Source: Myceligenerans indicum (GTDB lineage: Bacteria > Actinomycetota > Actinomycetes > Actinomycetales > Cellulomonadaceae). Taken from it: a stretch of DNA of 64,000 nt. This document shows positions 42,354-52,400 of the stretch, piece after piece (within the stretch, counting starts at the first letter, position 1; every line of letters starts with the position of its first letter). A model generated the notes under the pieces. It had not been told where the DNA came from. It saw only the letters and a list, made by a program, of their open reading frames with translations, and searched no databases. A program made the position numbers and the translations under genes. The stretch covers positions 23,712 through 87,711 of the forward strand of contig NZ_JABBYC010000015.1 of assembly GCF_016742955.1 (NCBI RefSeq), written 5' to 3'.

Positions 42354-43844
42354 TTGGGCGAGTCTCGTCACGCCACGCCGACACCTGATGACAACACTCC
42401 CGACGCCGTGAGTTCAGACACCACGGCCTCTCATGAGCGACCCGACGAGACGTTATCCACAGGCATGGGGTCATCGCGGAGCCGCCGGGCACGAGCCCCC
42501 CGGCGTCGTGCGCCGCACGAGCCCGGCAATCCGCCCGGCGTCGACCGGGAGATCCTGTCCCTCGCCCTGCCCGCGCTCGGAGCACTGGTCGCCGAGCCGC
42601 TGTTCGTCCTCGCCGACTCCGCGATCGTCGGGCATCTCGGCACCGCACAGCTCGCAGGTCTGAGCCTCGCCTCCAACGTCCTGCTCACGATCGTCGGGCT
42701 GTGCATCTTCCTCGCCTACACGACCACCGCGCAGGTCGCGCGCCTCACCGGCGCCGGCCGTGAGCGCGACGCCCTGCAGGCAGGGATCGACGGTGTCTGG
42801 CTCGCGATCGTGCTCGGTGCGGTTCTCGCGATCGTCCTGGTCATGGCGGCCGACCGGACCGTTCTCGCGCTCGGCGGGCGGGGCGACGTCGCCCGTCATG
42901 CCGTCACCTACCTGACCTGGGCCGCGCCGGGGCTGGTCGGGATGCTCATGGTGACGGCGGCCACGGGCGTGCTGCGGGGCCTGCGCGACACCCGGACCCC
43001 GCTCGTCGTCGCCTCGGCGGGTGCCGTGACCAACATGGTTCTCAACGCCGTCCTCGTCTACGGGGCGGGGCTCGGGATTGCGGGTTCGGCGCTCGGCACC
43101 GCGGTCACGCAGTTCGGCATGGCGACCGTTCTCGGGGTGATCGTGGTCCGCGGCGGACGTGCCCGGGGAGCGACCCTGCGCCCGCACGTGCACGGCATCC
43201 TCGCCGGAGCCCGTGCCGGGCTGCCCCTGGTGATCCGAACGCTCAGCCTGCGTGCGGCGATCCTCCTCACCGTCTACGTCGCCACCGGCCTCGGTGCCGT
43301 GGCCCTGGCCGGGCATCAGATCGTCAACAGCATGTGGGGGCTGGCCGCGTTCGCGCTCGACGCGCTCGCCATCGCGTCCCAGGCGCTGGTCGGGCACGGC
43401 CTGGGAGCGGGCGACGTGGGGCATGTTCGCACCGTGCTCCGCCGCTGCCTGCGGTGGGGCGTCGCCTCCGGGGCGGTGATCGGGCTGGTCATGGTGGCCG
43501 GCGGCTGGTGGATCGCGCCGTTGTTCTCGTCCGACGACGGCGTGCGCGTGGCCGCAGCGCTCGGCCTCGCGGTCTGCGGGGTGACCCTGCCGATGGCCGG
43601 ATGGGTGTTCGTGCTCGACGGCGTCCTCATCGGTGCCGGCGACGGCCGCTACCTCGCCTGGACCGGGATGCTGACCCTGGTCGCGTACGTGCCGGCTGCG
43701 CTGGCCGTCCACGCCTGGGCGCCCGGCGGCGCCGTCGGCCTCGCGTGGCTGTGGGGTGCGTTCGCGGGCGTCTTCATGGCCGCGCGGGCTCTGGTGACAG
43801 GGCTTCGGGCGCGCGGCAGCCGCTGGATGGTCACGGGGGTGTGA
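42354..43844 (+). CDS. MATE-family multidrug/metabolite efflux transporter
   Basis: A membrane exporter driven by Na+ or H+, with 12 hydrophobic helices. Signatures include EILSLALPALGALVAEPLFVLADSAIVGHLG (first helix pair with the DxAIVG motif), GLRDTRTPLVVA, and AGHQIVNSMWGLAAFALDALAIASQALVG in the second half. The start is taken as TTG 42354 because GGAGGAAG lies 9 bases upstream; an ATG at 42465 has no good ribosome site. The N-terminal 60 residues are then polar and Arg/Pro-rich. A perfect DnaA box lies inside this early coding region. Confidence 0.88.
   Translation: MGESRHATPTPDDNTPDAVSSDTTASHERPDETLSTGMGSSRSRRARAPRRRAPHEPGNPPGVDREILSLALPALGALVAEPLFVLADSAIVGHLGTAQLAGLSLASNVLLTIVGLCIFLAYTTTAQVARLTGAGRERDALQAGIDGVWLAIVLGAVLAIVLVMAADRTVLALGGRGDVARHAVTYLTWAAPGLVGMLMVTAATGVLRGLRDTRTPLVVASAGAVTNMVLNAVLVYGAGLGIAGSALGTAVTQFGMATVLGVIVVRGGRARGATLRPHVHGILAGARAGLPLVIRTLSLRAAILLTVYVATGLGAVALAGHQIVNSMWGLAAFALDALAIASQALVGHGLGAGDVGHVRTVLRRCLRWGVASGAVIGLVMVAGGWWIAPLFSSDDGVRVAAALGLAVCGVTLPMAGWVFVLDGVLIGAGDGRYLAWTGMLTLVAYVPAALAVHAWAPGGAVGLAWLWGAFAGVFMAARALVTGLRARGSRWMVTGV
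42453..42461. promoter_or_regulatory. Consensus DnaA box
   Basis: TTATCCACA is an exact match to the consensus and opposes the orientation of the upstream array. It lies within the N-terminal coding sequence of the MATE gene, about 160 bases from the array. Confidence 0.75.
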
Positions 43845-43871
43845 CCGCGCCGGGCCAGCACGCCGCGCGCC

Positions 43872-44558
43872 CTACTCCGGGACGCGCAGCCGGTAGCCGA
43901 CGCCACGGACCGACGCCACCTCCAGGCCGCGCACGCGCGGAAGCCGCCGGCGGAGCCGCTTGATCGCGGAGGTCACGGCGTCGGCGTCGCCGAGATACCG
44001 GGTTCCCCAGACGTGGGCCGTCAGCTCGGCGAACGTCCAGACGCGGCCCGGCTGGGAGGCCAGCGTCGCGAGAAGGTCGAACTCCTGGGCCGACAGGTGC
44101 ACCTCCCGGCCCTGGAACCTGACCTCACGGGCGGCCAGGTCAAGCGTCAGGGGGCCGTGGACGGTCGGGCCCCTCCGCGGCGGAGGGGCGGCGAACGCTC
44201 CGCTCACCACCGGGACGGCACCCGACACGACAGGCACCTGACCGGTGGACGGCGGCACGGCGTCCAGTGCCCCGGCCGGTTCGTGCCGGCGGCCGCGGTG
44301 CGGGAAGGCGAGCACGCGGCCCCCGTCCGCCGCGGCCGGTACCGGGCCCCCGGTGCCCGTACCGGTGTGGGGCCGGCCCGGCGCGGGGCCGGCCTCCCGG
44401 TCCGGGGTCAACAGCTTGACGGCGCTGTCACGGTCCGGCACGACGACCACGGCATGCCGGCCGCCGAGCGCGTGCACCACCTGGGCGACGATCTCGGGGG
44501 GCATGCCGACGCAGACGACGTAGGCGTCGTCGCCCGGACGAGGAACGATACGTGTCAC
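43872..44558 (-). CDS. Winged-helix transcriptional regulator (OmpR/PhoB-type DNA-binding domain)
   Basis: A 228-residue regulator. The C-terminal 100 residues are a Trans_reg_C winged helix: GPLTLDLAAREVRFQGREVH, SAQEFDLLATLASQPGRVWT, TSAIKRLRRRL and VRGVGYRL. The N-terminal 50 residues are only a stub (YVVCVGMPPEIVAQVVHALG), lacking the acidic pocket and phospho-Asp of a receiver. A Pro/Gly-rich linker of about 70 residues separates them. It may respond to something other than phosphorylation. GTG 44558 is the start. Confidence 0.8.
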   Translation of the reverse strand: MTRIVPRPGDDAYVVCVGMPPEIVAQVVHALGGRHAVVVVPDRDSAVKLLTPDREAGPAPGRPHTGTGTGGPVPAAADGGRVLAFPHRGRRHEPAGALDAVPPSTGQVPVVSGAVPVVSGAFAAPPPRRGPTVHGPLTLDLAAREVRFQGREVHLSAQEFDLLATLASQPGRVWTFAELTAHVWGTRYLGDADAVTSAIKRLRRRLPRVRGLEVASVRGVGYRLRVPE

Positions 44559-45029
44559 GGTGGCCTTCCTGGAGTGCGGCCGGCGGTCTCGGGATGCGTT
44601 CGATCACTCGGGCCGTCCGACGGCGGTCGCGCGTCGTTGCGCTGTCGAGGACACCAGTCGGTACGGAGGCGGGACGTGGGTTCGTTCTCCCCCCTTTCTT
44701 ACCGTCTCGCAAGGCGGTTTGTCGTTAATTTCGTGTTGCATTCTTCGTGTGGCGGAAAGCCGTCATGTCGTATTTGCGCCAAAAGGAGCATCAGGCGCGA
44801 GATTTCACCCGGTGGCGGCGGGTGAAATCGCTTCCTGCCCCTTGACGCGAAGATCTGGCCCATGATCGACCGTTTCTTGACCTTGAATCGACCCTGACAC
44901 GACCTGGAGCCGACGCCGCCTTGTCCTTGTTGCCTGAAGCATCAGGAACGACTGTGGTTTCCGGCCCGTAACCTCGGGCCGACGCGTGCACCCGCCACCA
45001 CGTGGCGGGTGTCGAACCATGGAGGCTCC
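44559..45029. other. Long divergent intergenic region upstream of the first subtilase
   Basis: A 471-base region with no gene. It holds three hairpins: GATTTCACCCG / CGGGTGAAATC at 44801-44829; a 6-bp GGCCCG / CGGGCC at about 44962-44979; and CACCCGCCAC / GTGGCGGGTG at 44989-45011, the last only about 10 bases before the ribosome site of the protease gene. The stretch 44715-44760 is the least GC-rich part and a likely promoter area. No known riboswitch class was recognised. Confidence 0.6.
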
Positions 45030-48000
45030 ATGCACCGTCGCAGCATTGCGCGGCGCGCGACCACTGCCGTCACCGCGGCATTCGCGCTCCTCGCGACGTC
45101 CGCGGTGACCGCTGTGCCAGCAGCGTTCGCCAGTCAGCACAGGCCGGCCCTGACGCCTGCCGCTGTCGCCGACGACCCCGAGAAGAAGTTCACCTCCGCC
45201 TCGCGTGAGCAGCTGGAATCGGCCAAGACCGCCGCGTTCTGGATCGAGTTCGCCGACCAGGCGGACCTCGAGCCGGCCAAGGACATCGCCGACTGGGCCG
45301 AGCGTGGCCAGTACGTCGTCGACGCCCTGCAGGAGACGTCCGAGGCCTCGCAGGCCGGCGTCGTCAAGCAGCTCGAGGCTGCCGGTACCGACTACGAGTC
45401 GTACTGGATCAACAACTCGATCTTCGTCGAGGACGGGACGCTCGCGCTGGCCGACGCGGTCGCCACGAGCGCCGCCGTGGAGAGCATCCACGAGCAGTTC
45501 GACATGCTCGAGATCGCGCCGGTGAAGGAGGAGCCGGCCGACGAGAAGCTCACCACCGCGGTGGAGTGGGGCATCAGCGCGATCCACGCCCCCGAGGTGT
45601 GGGACCTGGGCTTCACCGGCGACGGGATCACCGTGGCCAGCTTCGACACCGGCGTCGACGGGACCCACCCGGCCCTCGCGGCCAAGTACCGCGGACTGGG
45701 CGCCGACGGCGCCGTCGACAACGATTACAACTGGTTCGACATCCCGGGCGGCTGCGGCGGCAGCCCCTGCGACACGCAGGGCCACGGCACGCACACCACC
45801 GGCACCATGGTGGGTGACGACGGCGCGGGCAACCAGGTCGGCGTCGCGCCCGACGCGACGTGGATCGCGGCCAACTGCATCGACAACTCCGGCTGCACGC
45901 GCGACGACTACCTCGCCGACGCGCAGTGGTTCCTCGCCCCGACACGCGCGGACGGCAGTGATCCTGACCCGGCGATGCGCCCGCACGTCATCAACAACTC
46001 GTGGGGCATTCCCCCGGGCGCGCCCGATCCGTACGGCTGGATGCGCGACGAGACGCTGGCGTGGGACGCGGCCGGCATCTTCGGCGCGTGGGCCGCAGGT
46101 AACGAGGGTTCCGCGTGCGAGACGGCGCGGTTCCCCGGGGAATACGAGAACACCTACTCGGTGGGCGCCTATGACGTGAACGGGAATATTGCGAGCTTCT
46201 CCTCCCGCGGGCCGGGCGAGAACGGGGTGACCACGCCGAACATCGCGGCACCCGGCGTCGACGTGCGCTCGTCCGTCCCGGGCGGCGGCTATGCGAACTA
46301 CAACGGCACCTCGATGGCGACCCCGCACCTCGCGGGCGCCGTGGCTCTGCTGTGGAGCGCCGCTCCCGCGCTCGTCGGCGACATCGAGGGCACCAAGGAG
46401 ATTCTCGACCAGTCCGCGGTCGACACCGAGGATCTGCAGTGCGGTGGCACGGCCGAGGAGAACTACGTCTGGGGCGAGGGCAAGCTCGACATCGCCGCGG
46501 CCGTCGACGCCGCTCCCACCGCGGGCACCGGAACCGTCGAGGGCGTCGTGACCGACGCCGCCGACGCCCCCATCGCGGGCGCCTCCGTGCTGCTCGACGG
46601 CGAGCGCGACCGTACCGTCACCACCGGCGAGGACGGCGCCTTCTCGGCGACCGTCCTGGCGGGTGACTACGACGTGTCCGCCTCGGCCTTCGGTTACCTG
46701 GACTCGGTTCCCGAGCCCGTCACGGTCGGCACGGACGAGTCCGTCAGCGTCCCGATCACGCTGGAGGCCGCCCCCACGCACACCGTCTCGGGTGTGGTCA
46801 CCTTCGCCGACGGCACCGCCGTGGCGGACGCCCCGGTCAGCCTGGGCAGCCACTTCGAGGACGTCACCACCGGTGCGGACGGGACCTTCGCGTTCGCCGA
46901 CGTGCCCGAGGGAACTTACCCGCTCTCGGTGGAGATGGGCGGCTGCGCCTCCTCCTTCGCCGAGGACGTCGTCGTCGACTCCGACCTGGACGTGCCCGTG
47001 ACGATCGAGGCACTCGTCGACGAGCGCGGCTACTCGTGCTCGGTCTCGACCGGCGAGTACCTGCAGGGCGACACGGACACGGGTCTCGCGGGCGACGACA
47101 GCTCCACGACGGTCTCGCTCCCGTTCGACTTCACGTTCTACGGGGAGTCGTACGACACCGCCTACGTGACCACCAACGGTCACGTGAACTTCCTGGCCGC
47201 CACCTCGGCGTACGGGAACACCTCCATCCCGGCGTCCTCCGTGCCCAACGCGGCCGTCTACCCGTTCTGGGACGACCTGTACTTCGTCTCGGGCGAGTCG
47301 GGCCTGTACGAGGGCACCACGACCGTGGACGGCACGGACGCGTTCGTGCTGGAGTTCCGGGACGTCGCCCTCTACGGGGACCGGGACGCCCGGCTCGACT
47401 TCTCGGTCACGCTCCTCGCCGACGGTGACATCGTGATCGGGTACGGCGAGCTCGCCGGCAGCGGCGACACCGCCGCCGGCTCCTCGGCGACGGTCGGCAT
47501 CGAGGACGAGGCGGGCGGCGTCGGCCTCGAGTACTCCTACAACACCGCGGCCCTGTCCCAGGGGCTGTCCATCACGTACGACGCGCCGCCGCTCGCGACG
47601 CTGTCGGGCATCGTGAAGGACTACAACACCAAGGAACCGGTCGCCGGCGCGACCGTCACCATGACCGACGCGGACGGTGCCGCCGCCACCGTCACCACCG
47701 GTGACGACGGCCGGTACACGGCGGTCGTGATGCTGGGCCGGTACGACCTGGAGTTCTCCGCCGGGGACTACGAGCCCGTCGACAAGAGCGTCACGATGAG
47801 GGAGGACGGCGAGGCGAAGACCCGCAACGCCCAGCTCAGGGCGGCGCTGCTCACCGTGAACAAGGAGGAGGTCTCCGTCGAGAAGCGCCTCGGCGGAGCC
47901 GCGGCGACCCGCGGCTTCGTGGTGGCGAACGAGGGCTCGGCCCCGGCCGACGTCTCGGTCGGCACCGGAGGCGGCGACTTCGACATGCTCGGTCTGGGCA

Positions 48001-49160
48001 CACCGTCGACCGGCGGGGTGATCAACCACGTCGAGGGTGAGGCCACCGAGGTCTCCGCGACCGCGCTGCCGTCGACGATCGGCGGCTCCTGGGGCGGTGC
48101 ATCGGTCGGCCGGCTGAGCTCCTCGTCGCTCACGGAGGGCGTCTCGGCCTTCCCGGCGGTGACCCTGCCGCAGGCCGAGACCACCATCACCCACTCGGCC
48201 TCGCAGGAGGTCGTCGCGCTCAACTCGGCGTCCTGCGGCAACGCGTTCGGGACCTCGGAGAACAGCTTCCTGCGGACGTTCACCCTGAGCGACTTCGGGA
48301 TCGACGGGTCGTTCGCCGTGTCCGAGGTGTCGTTCGGGGTCGAGCAGGCCACGGCGCAGACCCTGACCGTCAACCTGTACGAGCTGGTCGGGGAGGACCT
48401 CGTCTACGCGAACCTGGAGCAGCTCGGCACCGCCGAGGTGGACATCGCGGCCCAGGAGCTGTCCATGGTCAGCGTCCCCGTGGAGGGCGAGATCTCGGGA
48501 GGCACGCTGGTCGTCGAGGTGGTCACGCCCAACCTGCAGGACGTGGGCGGCGTGTTCTACATCGGGTCGAACGCGGACGGGCAGACCGCGCCGTCGTACC
48601 TCAAGGCGGACGACTGCGGCATCAGCGAGCCGGCCGCGACCGACTCGATCGGCTGGCCGGACATGCACGTCGTGATGAACGTGTCCGGGAGCACCGGCGG
48701 CGCCGGTGGGACGGCGTGGCTGGACGCCCAGCCGGGGTCGGTGACCCTGGCACCGGGTGAGTCCGTCCGTGTCGTCGCGACCATCGACCCGGGCGCCGTC
48801 GACCAGCCGGGCACCTACACGGCCGACGTCGTGCTCGGGGCGAGCACCCCGTACGCCGAGCCCTCCGTCACGGCGACCCTGGTGGCGAACCCGCCGGGCA
48901 ACTGGGGCAAGATCGCCGGCACCATCGCCGACACGTCCGGGGCGCCGCTCGACGGGGCCACCGTGCACCTGGACGGCCTCGAGAAGGACGTCACGCTCAT
49001 CACGGGCGCGGACGGCGCCTACGAGTACTGGATGGGGGTGTCCAACAACACGCTCACGATGATCGTCGCCAAGGACGGGTACGTCCCGCAGGTCAGGACC
49101 GGCACGATCATCAAGGGCCAGACGGTCACGTACGACTTCGCGCTCGACGCGCTTGCCTGA
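45030..49160 (+). CDS. Large secreted S8 subtilisin-like protease, copy 1
   Basis: A 1376-residue secreted protease. The signal peptide ends at about PAAFASQHR. A propeptide-like domain, 55-160, includes DYESYWINNSIFV. The S8 domain is about 175-500: D206 in SFDTGVDG, H252 in GHGTHTTGTM, the oxyanion N323 in VINNSWG, and S428 in NGTSMATPH. Behind it are Ig/CarboxypepD-type repeats (TGTVEGVVTDAADAPIAGAS, HTVSGVVTFADGTAV), then a beta-rich domain with SLPFDFTFYGESYDTAYVTT, another repeat, and a paired C-terminal module with DMHVVMNVSG and a WMGVSNNTLTM ending. A GGAGG site precedes the ATG. It probably degrades extracellular protein. Confidence 0.92.
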   Translation: MHRRSIARRATTAVTAAFALLATSAVTAVPAAFASQHRPALTPAAVADDPEKKFTSASREQLESAKTAAFWIEFADQADLEPAKDIADWAERGQYVVDALQETSEASQAGVVKQLEAAGTDYESYWINNSIFVEDGTLALADAVATSAAVESIHEQFDMLEIAPVKEEPADEKLTTAVEWGISAIHAPEVWDLGFTGDGITVASFDTGVDGTHPALAAKYRGLGADGAVDNDYNWFDIPGGCGGSPCDTQGHGTHTTGTMVGDDGAGNQVGVAPDATWIAANCIDNSGCTRDDYLADAQWFLAPTRADGSDPDPAMRPHVINNSWGIPPGAPDPYGWMRDETLAWDAAGIFGAWAAGNEGSACETARFPGEYENTYSVGAYDVNGNIASFSSRGPGENGVTTPNIAAPGVDVRSSVPGGGYANYNGTSMATPHLAGAVALLWSAAPALVGDIEGTKEILDQSAVDTEDLQCGGTAEENYVWGEGKLDIAAAVDAAPTAGTGTVEGVVTDAADAPIAGASVLLDGERDRTVTTGEDGAFSATVLAGDYDVSASAFGYLDSVPEPVTVGTDESVSVPITLEAAPTHTVSGVVTFADGTAVADAPVSLGSHFEDVTTGADGTFAFADVPEGTYPLSVEMGGCASSFAEDVVVDSDLDVPVTIEALVDERGYSCSVSTGEYLQGDTDTGLAGDDSSTTVSLPFDFTFYGESYDTAYVTTNGHVNFLAATSAYGNTSIPASSVPNAAVYPFWDDLYFVSGESGLYEGTTTVDGTDAFVLEFRDVALYGDRDARLDFSVTLLADGDIVIGYGELAGSGDTAAGSSATVGIEDEAGGVGLEYSYNTAALSQGLSITYDAPPLATLSGIVKDYNTKEPVAGATVTMTDADGAAATVTTGDDGRYTAVVMLGRYDLEFSAGDYEPVDKSVTMREDGEAKTRNAQLRAALLTVNKEEVSVEKRLGGAAATRGFVVANEGSAPADVSVGTGGGDFDMLGLGTPSTGGVINHVEGEATEVSATALPSTIGGSWGGASVGRLSSSSLTEGVSAFPAVTLPQAETTITHSASQEVVALNSASCGNAFGTSENSFLRTFTLSDFGIDGSFAVSEVSFGVEQATAQTLTVNLYELVGEDLVYANLEQLGTAEVDIAAQELSMVSVPVEGEISGGTLVVEVVTPNLQDVGGVFYIGSNADGQTAPSYLKADDCGISEPAATDSIGWPDMHVVMNVSGSTGGAGGTAWLDAQPGSVTLAPGESVRVVATIDPGAVDQPGTYTADVVLGASTPYAEPSVTATLVANPPGNWGKIAGTIADTSGAPLDGATVHLDGLEKDVTLITGADGAYEYWMGVSNNTLTMIVAKDGYVPQVRTGTIIKGQTVTYDFALDALA

Positions 49161-49181
49161 CGTGACCTGCCGGTAGAAGCC

Positions 49182-49234
49182 GGCCAGGCGGCCTGGTCAT
49201 CCGTTCCGCGGACGGACGACCAGGCCGTCTGGCC
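49182..49234 (+). terminator. Long hairpin terminator between the twin subtilases
   Basis: GGCCAGGCGGCCTGGTCATC and its near-complement, ending GTCTGGCC, form a 23-bp stem with three internal mismatches and a 7-base loop (TCCGCGG). It lies 22 bases after the first subtilase stop, so the second copy likely has its own promoter. Confidence 0.8.
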
Positions 49235-49411
49235 TGCCGCCGAGCGACTTTCGGGCGGTAGATCCCTTTTCGCGTTTCAATAGAGATTAATGATCTAAGT
49301 CATAGGCTGTCATTGCCGGTCGTGCGGAACTGGGTCACGGTGTGATTCAGCCGTCATTCGACGGTTGCCGCCGCGTCCGTGATCCACGGACGCCAGACCG
49401 CAGGAGGCTTC
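49235..49411. other. Promoter region of the second subtilase
   Basis: 177 bases. The stretch TTTCAATAGAGATTAATGATC (at about 49275) is unusually AT-rich for this genome and a likely promoter. A CCGTC / GACGG hairpin and a perfect 8-bp CGTCCGTG / CACGGACG hairpin (49376-49394) precede the start. Confidence 0.5.
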
Positions 49412-52400
49412 ATGCGACGTCGCACCATGCCTGGAGGGAGAGCCGCCGTCGCCGTCGCCGCCGCGACGGCGTTCTCCTTCGTGGCCGCCTCGGTGGCGAG
49501 TGCCGCACCGGCACCGGCCGAGCCGCCGAGCAGCGCCCGCGTGGTCGCCGCCCGCCAGACCGCGCAAGACACGGCCGACCTCACGGCCGCCGGCAGGAAG
49601 CTCACCGGCACCCTCCGCACCCGTCTCGGAACCGGAAGGCCCGCGGACTTCTGGATCCGCTTCGAGGAAGCCCCGGACCTCGCGCCGGCGACCGGCATCG
49701 GCGACTGGGGCGAACGCGGTCGCTACGTCTACGACACGCTGACCAGGGCCGCGAAGGAGTCCCAGGCCGGCGTCGTCGCGCGGCTGCGAACGGCCGGTGC
49801 GGACTACGAGAGCTACTGGATCAACAACTCGATCCTCGTCACCGGCGGCGACCTGGAGCTCGCCACGCGCCTCGCCGCCGAGCCGGCGGTGACCACGGTC
49901 CACGAGCGTGTCGCCGTCGAGCCGGTCGAGCCCGTCGAGCAGGTGCCGGAACGCGACGCGGGGGCAGAAGCCGTGGAATGGGGCATCGAGGCGGTCAACG
50001 CCCCCGCCGCCTGGGCCCTGGGCTACACGGGCGAGGGCATCACCGTCGCCACCGTGGACTCCGGCGCAGACCTGGAACACCCGGCGCTCGCGAGCCACTA
50101 CCGGGGAGCGGCCGACGGCGGCACCATTGAGAACGACTACAACTGGTTCGACGTCTCCGGCCGATGCGAGGGTGCCCCGTGCGACGGCGCCCTCCACGGC
50201 ACCCACGTGATGGGCACGATCGTGGGCGACGACGGCGGTGAGAACCAGATCGGGGTCGCCCCCGGTGCGCGGTGGATCGCGGCGAACGGCTGCGACACCT
50301 GCTCGGACGCCGACCTGACGGCCGCCGCCCAGTGGATCCTCGCGCCGACGCGCGCGGACGGCAGCGAGCCGAACCCGGCGCTGCGCCCGCACGTCGTGAA
50401 CAACTCCTGGGGTTCCCAGCTTCCCGGGGACATCAACGACTTCTTCGCCCCGGAGATCGCCGCCTGGGAGGCCGCGGGGATCTTCGGCGTATGGGCCGCG
50501 GGCAACGGCGGAGAGGCCGGCTGCCAGAGCGTGTCCTCTCCCGGTGCCAACGTCGCGACCTACTCCGTGGGCGCCACCACCGCCGAGGGCGAGGCCGCGG
50601 AGTTCTCCTCACGGGGACCCGGCGAGGACGGCATCGTCCAGCCGGACATCGCGGCTCCGGGCCAGGAGATCCGGTCCTCCGTCCCGGGCGGCGGCTACGA
50701 GGTGCTGTCCGGCACCTCGATGGCGGCGCCGCACGTCACCGGTGCCGTCGCGGTCCTGTGGTCCGCGGTTCCGAGCCTGATCGGCGACATTCCCGCCACG
50801 CGGGACCTGCTCGACGTGTCCGCCGTGGACCACGCCGACGACGAGTGCGGCGGCAGCCCGGAGAACAACAACGTCTACGGCGAGGGCGACCTCGACCTGC
50901 TCGCCCTGATCGACGCCGCGGGCCCGGAGGAGCACGGCTTCATCGCCGGGTCCGTGACCGACGCCGGCGGCGAACCCGTCTCCGGCGCCACCGTCACCGT
51001 CGGTGAGCGCTCCACGGCGACGGACGCGGCGGGCCGGTTCCGCATCCTCCTTCCCGCCGGCGCGTACGACGTCGGGTTCGAGGCCTTCGGGTACGTCACC
51101 GGGAGCGTGCGGGGCGTCGAGGTGCCCGGCGGCGAGACCGCCGTCGCCGACACCGTCCTCGACCGTGCGCCCCTGACCACCGTGACCGGGACCGTCGAGG
51201 ACGGGTCCGGGCACGGTTGGCCGCTCGGCGCGAAGGTGCAGGTCGTGGGGGCGCCGGCCCGCTACTCGGCATGGACCGACCCGTTCACCGGCGCGTACAC
51301 GCTGGACGTCCCCGCGAACGCGACACACGTCCTGGCCGTCGACCCGGCGGTCGAGGGGTACACGACGTCGCGCGAGGAGGTCACGGTGGCCGCGGAGCCC
51401 GTCGTGCGCGACATCGCGGCACGGGTCACCGCTGCCTGCGTCGCGCCCGGCTACGCGTTCAGCGGTGCGGGCATCGGCGTCGAGGGCTTCGAGTCCGGCG
51501 AGGTGCCCGCGGGCTGGGGCGAGGAGGACCTCGCGGGGACCGGTGAGGGGTGGACGTTCGACGACGCCTTCGGCTACGGCAACATGACCGGCGGCGAGGG
51601 ACTGTTCGCCGAGGTGAACAGCGACGGCTACGGTCCCGAGGGGCATCAGGACGCGACCCTGACCACCCGGCGGCTGGACCTCACCGGGCTGTCGGCGCCC
51701 ACGATGACGTTCGACCAGGCCTTCGAGAGCGTCGGGGAGTTCGCCGACGTCGACCTGTCGGTCGACGGCGGCCGGACGTGGGAGACGCTGCTGCACCAGA
51801 CGATGTCCGCGCAGGGCCGGAGGCTCGTGGACCTGTCGGCGGCCGGAGGCGAGAGCGACGTCCTCGTCCGCTTCCACCTCGGTGACGCCCACTGGGGCCT
51901 GTGGTGGCAGATCGACGACGTCGGCTTCGGGGAGTGCCGTCCCGTCGGCGGGGGTCTCGTGGCGGGTGTGGTCACCGACCTGAACACGGGCGAGGGCGTG
52001 GCCGGGGCGACCGTGGCCGACGCGGCGCTCCCGGACGACGGCGTGACGACGGCGAGCCCCGCCGACGCCGGGGTGCGGCCCGGCTACTACTCACTCTTCG
52101 CACCGGCGGGCCGGCGGACCGTCCTCGTGGAAGGCCGGGGGTACGCCACCGGTGAGTCCTCGGCCCGGGTCGTCGGGGACGTGATCGCCCGGCACGACGT
52201 CCGGCTCGCCGCGGCGCGGCTCGTGGTGGCGCCGGAGGAGGTGCGGGACGAGCTGGTGCTGGGCGACGACGGGACCGGCCGGTTCACCGTGACCAACGAG
52301 GGCACGGCGCCCGCCGAGGTCGAGGTGTACCCGGGATCGTCGGACTTCGAGATCCTGTCGTCCGATGTGCCTGGCGCCGTGATCAAGGGCGTCGAGCGTG

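Noticed and set aside
42000..42500. Chromosomal origin oriC at the DnaA-box array
   Set aside because: dnaA, dnaN and an AT-rich unwinding region are absent; most boxes are non-consensus and point the same way.
44805..48968. A 1387-codon reading frame opposite the first subtilase
   Set aside because: It is the mirror of a real, motif-bearing gene in GC-rich DNA, with no domain, signal or ribosome site.
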